A stretch of 10,718 nucleotides of DNA from CAZZCP01 sp964653235 (lineage in GTDB: Bacteria; Bdellovibrionota; Bdellovibrionia; Bdellovibrionales; UBA840), in contig CAZZCP010000077.1 of assembly GCA_964653235.1 (NCBI GenBank), positions 1-10,718 of the forward strand. The letters run 5' to 3'. The translations under genes were made by a program, and so were the position numbers. Under the pieces are notes generated by a model. It worked only from the letters and a program-made list of their open reading frames with translations. It was not told the DNA's origin and did no database searches. This document shows, piece by piece, positions 7,808-10,718 of this stretch; the first letter of the stretch is position 1; the number at the start of each line of letters is the position of its first letter.

Positions 7808-7836
7808 ATTGCACTCCTTTAGACCTAATAAGTCAA
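7808..7836 (-). promoter_or_regulatory. Candidate sigma70-type promoter for the coiled-coil gene
   Basis: On the minus strand TTGACT (plus 7831-7836) is followed after 17 nt by TGCAAT (plus 7808-7813), a good -35 with a weak -10. Transcription would begin near 7801, leaving a leader of about 13 nt that still holds the GAGG ribosome-binding site. Confidence 0.35.
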
Positions 7837-7887
7837 AAAATGAGACATAAGATCTATAACGCGAAGTGTAAAATAAGAATACTTTCA

Positions 7888-7913
7888 AGCCTTTAGGCTG
7901 GTCAGCCGAAGAG
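7888..7913 (+). promoter_or_regulatory. Leader with two competing small hairpins and Shine-Dalgarno
   Basis: AGCC-TTTA-GGCT (7888-7899) and GGCT-GGTC-AGCC (7896-7907) share the middle GGCT, so only one can form at a time. The second ends directly at the GAAGAG ribosome-binding site (7908-7913), 6 nt before ATG 7920. The stems are only 4 bp, so a regulatory role is speculative; the ribosome-binding site itself is reasonable. Confidence 0.3.
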
Positions 7914-7919
7914 TTTTAT

Positions 7920-8534
7920 ATGGGAATTGCAGAGAGAAAAAGACAAGCAGCAGACGAAGCTGACTCTAAGCTTCTAGAGGGCGTTAAGGGCTTAAGTCTT
8001 TCAGAGTATTCTGGTGATAACATTGTTGAGCTCGATGATGATTTTATTTCGGCAGTTGCCATTGAGGGTGATTCTTTTACTCAAGCCATCATTGCAATTA
8101 CGGCCCGTCACAACTTTGATCGAGCAAAAAAAGAACTCGCTTATTATGAGAAAGAAAAAGCTAAAATTCCTGGATTTACAGAGCGAACCCAACACTATTT
8201 CAACCACTCTCGAAATTTAATTGATGCCATTGCAGCTCATAAAAACATACCCAATTTTGAGCTTCTGAGAACCGCCAAGAAAAAAGCTCTTCGCGAACAA
8301 GTCATCTTGTATTTAAAAAATCTACAAGAGACTTTAATTCGAATCGAGAGAGTGGACAATGACCTTAAGGTTCAAGATGTTCGTTCTACAGTTTGGGTGG
8401 TGCGTACATTTGGTTTTTGCTTTATCACAATTATTTTCGCAATCTCTCTAAAAGATGCCGTCAATATATTGAAATACCCTCTCGATGTCATCGTAGATGC
8501 GGTTGTTAATTACATCTTTTTTACTCTTTTGTAA
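7920..8534 (+). CDS. Unrecognised protein with C-terminal membrane anchor
   Basis: A 204-residue protein that I cannot assign to a family. Residues 1-60 are acidic-amphipathic with no signal peptide. Residues ~60-150 are charged, mostly helical and partly coiled-coil-like (FDRAKKELAYYEKEKAK; LLRTAKKKALREQV). A membrane helix follows at about 156-176 (VWVVRTFGFCFITIIFAIS), and a second hydrophobic segment (about 186-204) runs to the very end, where the protein stops at FFTLL. It therefore looks like a cytoplasmic helical domain tethered to the inner membrane at its C-terminus. The start ATG 7920 follows GAAGAG by 6 nt. It diverges from the coiled-coil gene and overlaps the 3' end of the thiol-oxidase gene by 14 nt. 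That it partners the coiled-coil protein is a guess from position. Confidence 0.8.
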   Translation: MGIAERKRQAADEADSKLLEGVKGLSLSEYSGDNIVELDDDFISAVAIEGDSFTQAIIAITARHNFDRAKKELAYYEKEKAKIPGFTERTQHYFNHSRNLIDAIAAHKNIPNFELLRTAKKKALREQVILYLKNLQETLIRIERVDNDLKVQDVRSTVWVVRTFGFCFITIIFAISLKDAVNILKYPLDVIVDAVVNYIFFTLL

Positions 8535-9696
8535 TGTGATCATAGATAATCTTTAAGAACGGGTAGTAGTGACCTGAGATGTATTTCTTTCCATTAATGT
8601 AAATGGCAGGAGTCCCTTTGATTCCAATGTCAGCTCCTAGTTTTGCTTGAGCAAGAATGGCTTGTTGGGTCTCTTCGCTATCCATACATTTTTGAACTTC
8701 TGCCTCTTCCACTTTTAAGATTTTGGCAACTTCTGCTGCTGTTTCAGAGGGCTTAATTTTACCCTGTCTTTGGAAAAAATCTTTATGAGCCTCCCAGGCA
8801 AGTTCAAGATTGATCTTCGATGCGCAATATATGGCTTTTGCGTAGTTGCACGTGATACCTGGTCTCTCGATTTGGTCATTGCATCTTCCATCTAGGGGAA
8901 AGTGCAAAAAGCTCAAACGTACGCCAGGATAAGATTCTGCCAGTTTATGAATGGGAGGAGCCGCGTTTTTACAGTGAATACAGCCAAAGTCAGCAAATTC
9001 AACGATATGCACTTTCGCTTCTTCTTGGCTTGCCCCATAGTGCATGCCAATGCTTGAATCAATTTCAATGCTTTTTTGACTCTCATAACGGGCAATAATC
9101 TCGGGTTTTTCTTTTTGGATATTGCGAATGTTTTCACCAACAGCAATATCATTGCCTACATATGCTGCTACGGGAATGGCAAGCAGTAGCAGAGCAAAGC
9201 TTCGTGTGTGGGTAGCAAGACCTTTTAAGTCATCGATGATTTCTTCTTTTGGTATGCGGACAGAGCCTTGTTTGCTAATCCAGTAAAATTGCAAAACGGA
9301 GAAAATATAGGTTGCAATACAGAACAAACAATAACTACTCAGCAGTCCAAATGAGATGAATCCCATAATCAAGCTCATCAGTAAAATAAAGCCAGCTAAG
9401 TATTGACTGAATCGATAAGCCCGATGGCTCTGAGTGAGGTGAAACATAATCAGAAGAATCAAAAGAATGGCATTGGCCGAAGCTCCCCAAGCCGCCATCG
9501 GAATATTTAAAAAACTGGAATAGTCACTCAGGTTTACTGAGTCACAGTTGAAGGTCTCATTCACATTGCAAAGGCTTTGGCTTGGCTCATTGCCATATTT
9601 GAGTATGTGATGTTGGTTTGCAAGATAAAGGTGGGTGGCGATGGCCAATAGAGTAAATACAATAGCGAGATTGAGATAGTTTTGCTTTTTTTCCAT
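8521..9696 (-). CDS. VKOR-DsbA fusion, periplasmic disulfide-forming enzyme
   Basis: One polypeptide joins the membrane quinone-linked oxidase (DsbB-like VKOR) to a periplasmic DsbA-type thioredoxin, so it can both form protein disulfides and pass electrons to quinone. Numbered from ATG 9696 (391 residues): membrane helices near 6-25, 73-88, 96-116, 117-140 and 164-184; VKOR loop cysteines C43 and C51, followed by FLNIPMAAWG; VKOR active site CLFC (123-126); thioredoxin active site CIHC (239-242) in FADFGCIHC; and cis-Pro loop GTPAIYINGK (362-371). All catalytic cysteines are present. Extra cysteines C272, C283, C291 and C337 lie in the thioredoxin part. The frame opens 36 nt earlier at a TTG (9732), directly after a TAG, with AAGG 8 nt upstream. 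I prefer the ATG because it gives a normal signal anchor, though it lacks a Shine-Dalgarno. Confidence 0.92.
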   Translation of the reverse strand: MEKKQNYLNLAIVFTLLAIATHLYLANQHHILKYGNEPSQSLCNVNETFNCDSVNLSDYSSFLNIPMAAWGASANAILLILLIMFHLTQSHRAYRFSQYLAGFILLMSLIMGFISFGLLSSYCLFCIATYIFSVLQFYWISKQGSVRIPKEEIIDDLKGLATHTRSFALLLLAIPVAAYVGNDIAVGENIRNIQKEKPEIIARYESQKSIEIDSSIGMHYGASQEEAKVHIVEFADFGCIHCKNAAPPIHKLAESYPGVRLSFLHFPLDGRCNDQIERPGITCNYAKAIYCASKINLELAWEAHKDFFQRQGKIKPSETAAEVAKILKVEEAEVQKCMDSEETQQAILAQAKLGADIGIKGTPAIYINGKKYISGHYYPFLKIIYDHITKE

Positions 9697-9820
9697 GGGC
9701 GAGATTAAATCGAAAAGAGCCAGTTTAGGCAACTAAAAGACCTTATAAATAGCCCCATAGCTACATTTGACATAGTGGGTAAGACAAAGTTGAAGATCAA
9801 GACCCATAAATTATAGTTTC

Positions 9821-9853
9821 TGCTTGCTGAAGGGATTTCTCTTTTAGCAGGCA
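9821..9853 (+). other. Hairpin in the divergent leader upstream of the secreted-protein gene
   Basis: TGCTTGCT (9821-9828) pairs with AGCAGGCA (9846-9853), 8 bp with one G-U. Inside it AAGGG (9830-9834) pairs with CTCTT (9839-9843) around loop ATTT, giving about 13 pairs in all. It is followed by AAAATTTT. The rest of the 9697-9928 gap holds the TATTTATAAGG box upstream of the oxidase gene and an isolated + strand TTGACA at 9767-9772 with no matching -10. I see no small gene in it. Confidence 0.5.
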
Positions 9854-9917
9854 AAATTTTCCAAAATCCAGTCAACAGCCGCCACTTGTAAAAAATTTGC
9901 TTATCAATCTACGAAAT

Positions 9918-9922
9918 AGGAG
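9918..9922 (+). promoter_or_regulatory. Shine-Dalgarno deciding the start of the secreted protein
   Basis: AGGAG runs directly into the first ATG (9923, zero spacing) but stands 6 nt before the second in-frame ATG (9929). The second is therefore the likely start. Confidence 0.75.
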
Positions 9923-9928
9923 ATGACG

Positions 9929-10438
9929 ATGATCAGAACTTTTTCTCTGTTCTTACTCATAGGCTGGAACTTTAATGTTTTAGCATGGGACTTTCAGATG
10001 CAATGTGAAAGATTCAATAAAAAAGAAAGTAGAAAATTCGAAGACTTTGTACTGACTTTTACACTCGAGGCAGAAGAATACCAAATCTACTACCTTGAGA
10101 CTTCTATAAAAGGCTTAAAGCTTACAGGATTTCTTGGTTTTGCTTATCCAGAAAATGACTTTGAGCTCTATGAAGATGATCAGCTGCAAGAAGATATAGG
10201 AATGTTTTGGAAGCGTCCCAACCCACATGGCCCAACATTTCAAGAGTGGCGAATTGCGAGCGCAGCCATGACAAATCAAGAGAATCGAAGAATTCTTCGC
10301 TTTACACTGGTTGAGAATAAAAAAAGCTTTGCCAAAAGCTATAAAGTTATGTGCAAAGAACTCAACGAAGCTGAGGCTGGCAAAAGTCGTTTAATTATCG
10401 AAGACAGATTTTTTTGGTCTGAATGGATAGCGCCTTAG
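9929..10438 (+). CDS. Small secreted protein of unknown function
   Basis: A 169-residue protein with a clear signal peptide (MIRTFSLFLLIGWNFNVLA, cut before W20), so the mature form of about 150 residues is exported. No lipobox cysteine follows the cleavage site. The mature part is rich in charged and aromatic residues, with probable beta strands (FVLTFTLEAEEYQIYYLE; RILRFTLVENKK) that suggest a compact beta-rich fold. It has exactly two cysteines, one near each end (MQCERF and VMCKEL), well suited to one disulfide made by the divergently encoded thiol oxidase. I recognise no family. The start is taken at the second ATG for spacing to AGGAG. Its TAG overlaps the stop of the convergent EF-hand protein gene (TTAG, 10435-10438). 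Confidence 0.8.
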   Translation: MIRTFSLFLLIGWNFNVLAWDFQMQCERFNKKESRKFEDFVLTFTLEAEEYQIYYLETSIKGLKLTGFLGFAYPENDFELYEDDQLQEDIGMFWKRPNPHGPTFQEWRIASAAMTNQENRRILRFTLVENKKSFAKSYKVMCKELNEAEAGKSRLIIEDRFFWSEWIAP

Positions 10439-10718
10439 GGGTTGATTTTGTTGATTACGCAGATATTATCACCAGAATCGACTTCGCCATCTTGGTTGCA
10501 ATCACATACCTCTCTTTGTTCAGGCGAGAGACTTTCTGAGTTAAAGAAAGCATCTGTGATAGCATCTCTGTCTTCTTGGTTGAGCACGCCATCAAAATTA
10601 CAATCCCCTCTTTCTATGCATTGAGCACCTACAGGAACTTGATCGGCAGTGCAGGTGGGAGGGGGCGCTTGGATTTTGTTAGTAATGCAAATTTGGTCTC
10701 CAGAGTTGATATTATTGT
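10435..10718 (-). CDS. C-terminal part of a cysteine-rich dockerin-like EF-hand repeat protein (partial)
   Basis: The minus strand from the window edge to TAA (plus 10435-10437) encodes 93 residues and is cut at its 5' end. It contains two near-perfect calcium-binding dockerin/EF-hand loops, DCNFDGVLNQED and DCNQDGEVDSGD, with Asp/Asn at positions 1, 3, 5 and 12 and Gly at 6. The end of a third loop (NNINSGD) lies at the edge. Loops one and three are each followed by a matching motif, SGDQICITNKI and SGDNICVINKI, 76 residues apart, so the protein is built of about 76-residue modules joined by a Pro-rich linker (APPPTC). Ten cysteines in 93 residues suggest an exported, disulfide-bonded protein. 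Dockerin-like pairs can anchor partners or simply stabilise surface repeats; no cohesin gene is in view, so the function is unknown. Confidence 0.85.
   Translation of the reverse strand, partial: NNINSGDQICITNKIQAPPPTCTADQVPVGAQCIERGDCNFDGVLNQEDRDAITDAFFNSESLSPEQREVCDCNQDGEVDSGDNICVINKINP

Noticed and set aside
8001..8220. Overlapping short frames on both strands within the membrane-anchored protein gene
   Set aside because: Both are shadows of the 7920-8534 gene without start signals.
9821..9861. Hairpin as a Rho-independent terminator
   Set aside because: Both flanking genes point away from it, and the following T run is short and preceded by A residues, so I list it only as a structure.
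10442..10624. Plus-strand 60-codon frame at the right edge
   Set aside because: It is antisense to the EF-hand protein, whose calcium-loop motifs on the minus strand are unmistakable.

Overview
The window reads as a moderately AT-rich chromosomal segment (roughly 40% GC by eye) of a Gram-negative, double-membrane bacterium. An LPS-assembly outer-membrane protein, a CHASE2-coupled cyclase, a VKOR-DsbA fusion, a long cytoplasmic coiled-coil protein and a cysteine-rich dockerin-like repeat protein together suggest Bdellovibrionota or a related former deltaproteobacterial line. That placement is inference from gene content, not from a marker gene. No transposase, integrase, phage gene, tRNA, rRNA or CRISPR array was seen.

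Layout, left to right. Positions 1-118 hold a striking octamer/16-bp tandem array with no T on the + strand from 37 to 118. It abuts the lptD stop codon and may be the coding tail of a + strand gene that enters from the left. A minus-strand block follows, transcribed right to left: rsmI (16S rRNA 2'-O-methyltransferase), overlapping by 13 nt a large membrane CHASE2-adenylate cyclase, then a likely intrinsic terminator, then lptD. Divergent from rsmI is a small STAS-domain protein with a strong Shine-Dalgarno. It converges on a long coiled-coil protein (minus). Divergent from that is an unrecognised protein with a C-terminal membrane anchor (plus), which converges on a VKOR-DsbA thiol oxidase (minus). 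Divergent from the oxidase is a small secreted protein of unknown function (plus), which converges on the 3' end of a dockerin-like EF-hand repeat protein (minus, cut by the right edge).

The region is very compact. Three convergent pairs, and possibly a fourth at the left edge, overlap at their stop codons by 3-14 nt with no room for terminators. Functionally the window joins envelope biogenesis (lptD, disulfide formation), signalling (cAMP synthesis, STAS protein), translation (rsmI) and possible cell-shape or surface proteins. The VKOR-DsbA fusion could supply disulfides to LptD, the two-cysteine secreted protein and the cysteine-rich EF-hand protein; this is inference. The least ordinary items are the left-edge repeat array, the cysteine-rich EF-hand module protein and the divergent coiled-coil/membrane-protein pair. 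I found no clear new multi-gene system such as a defence island.
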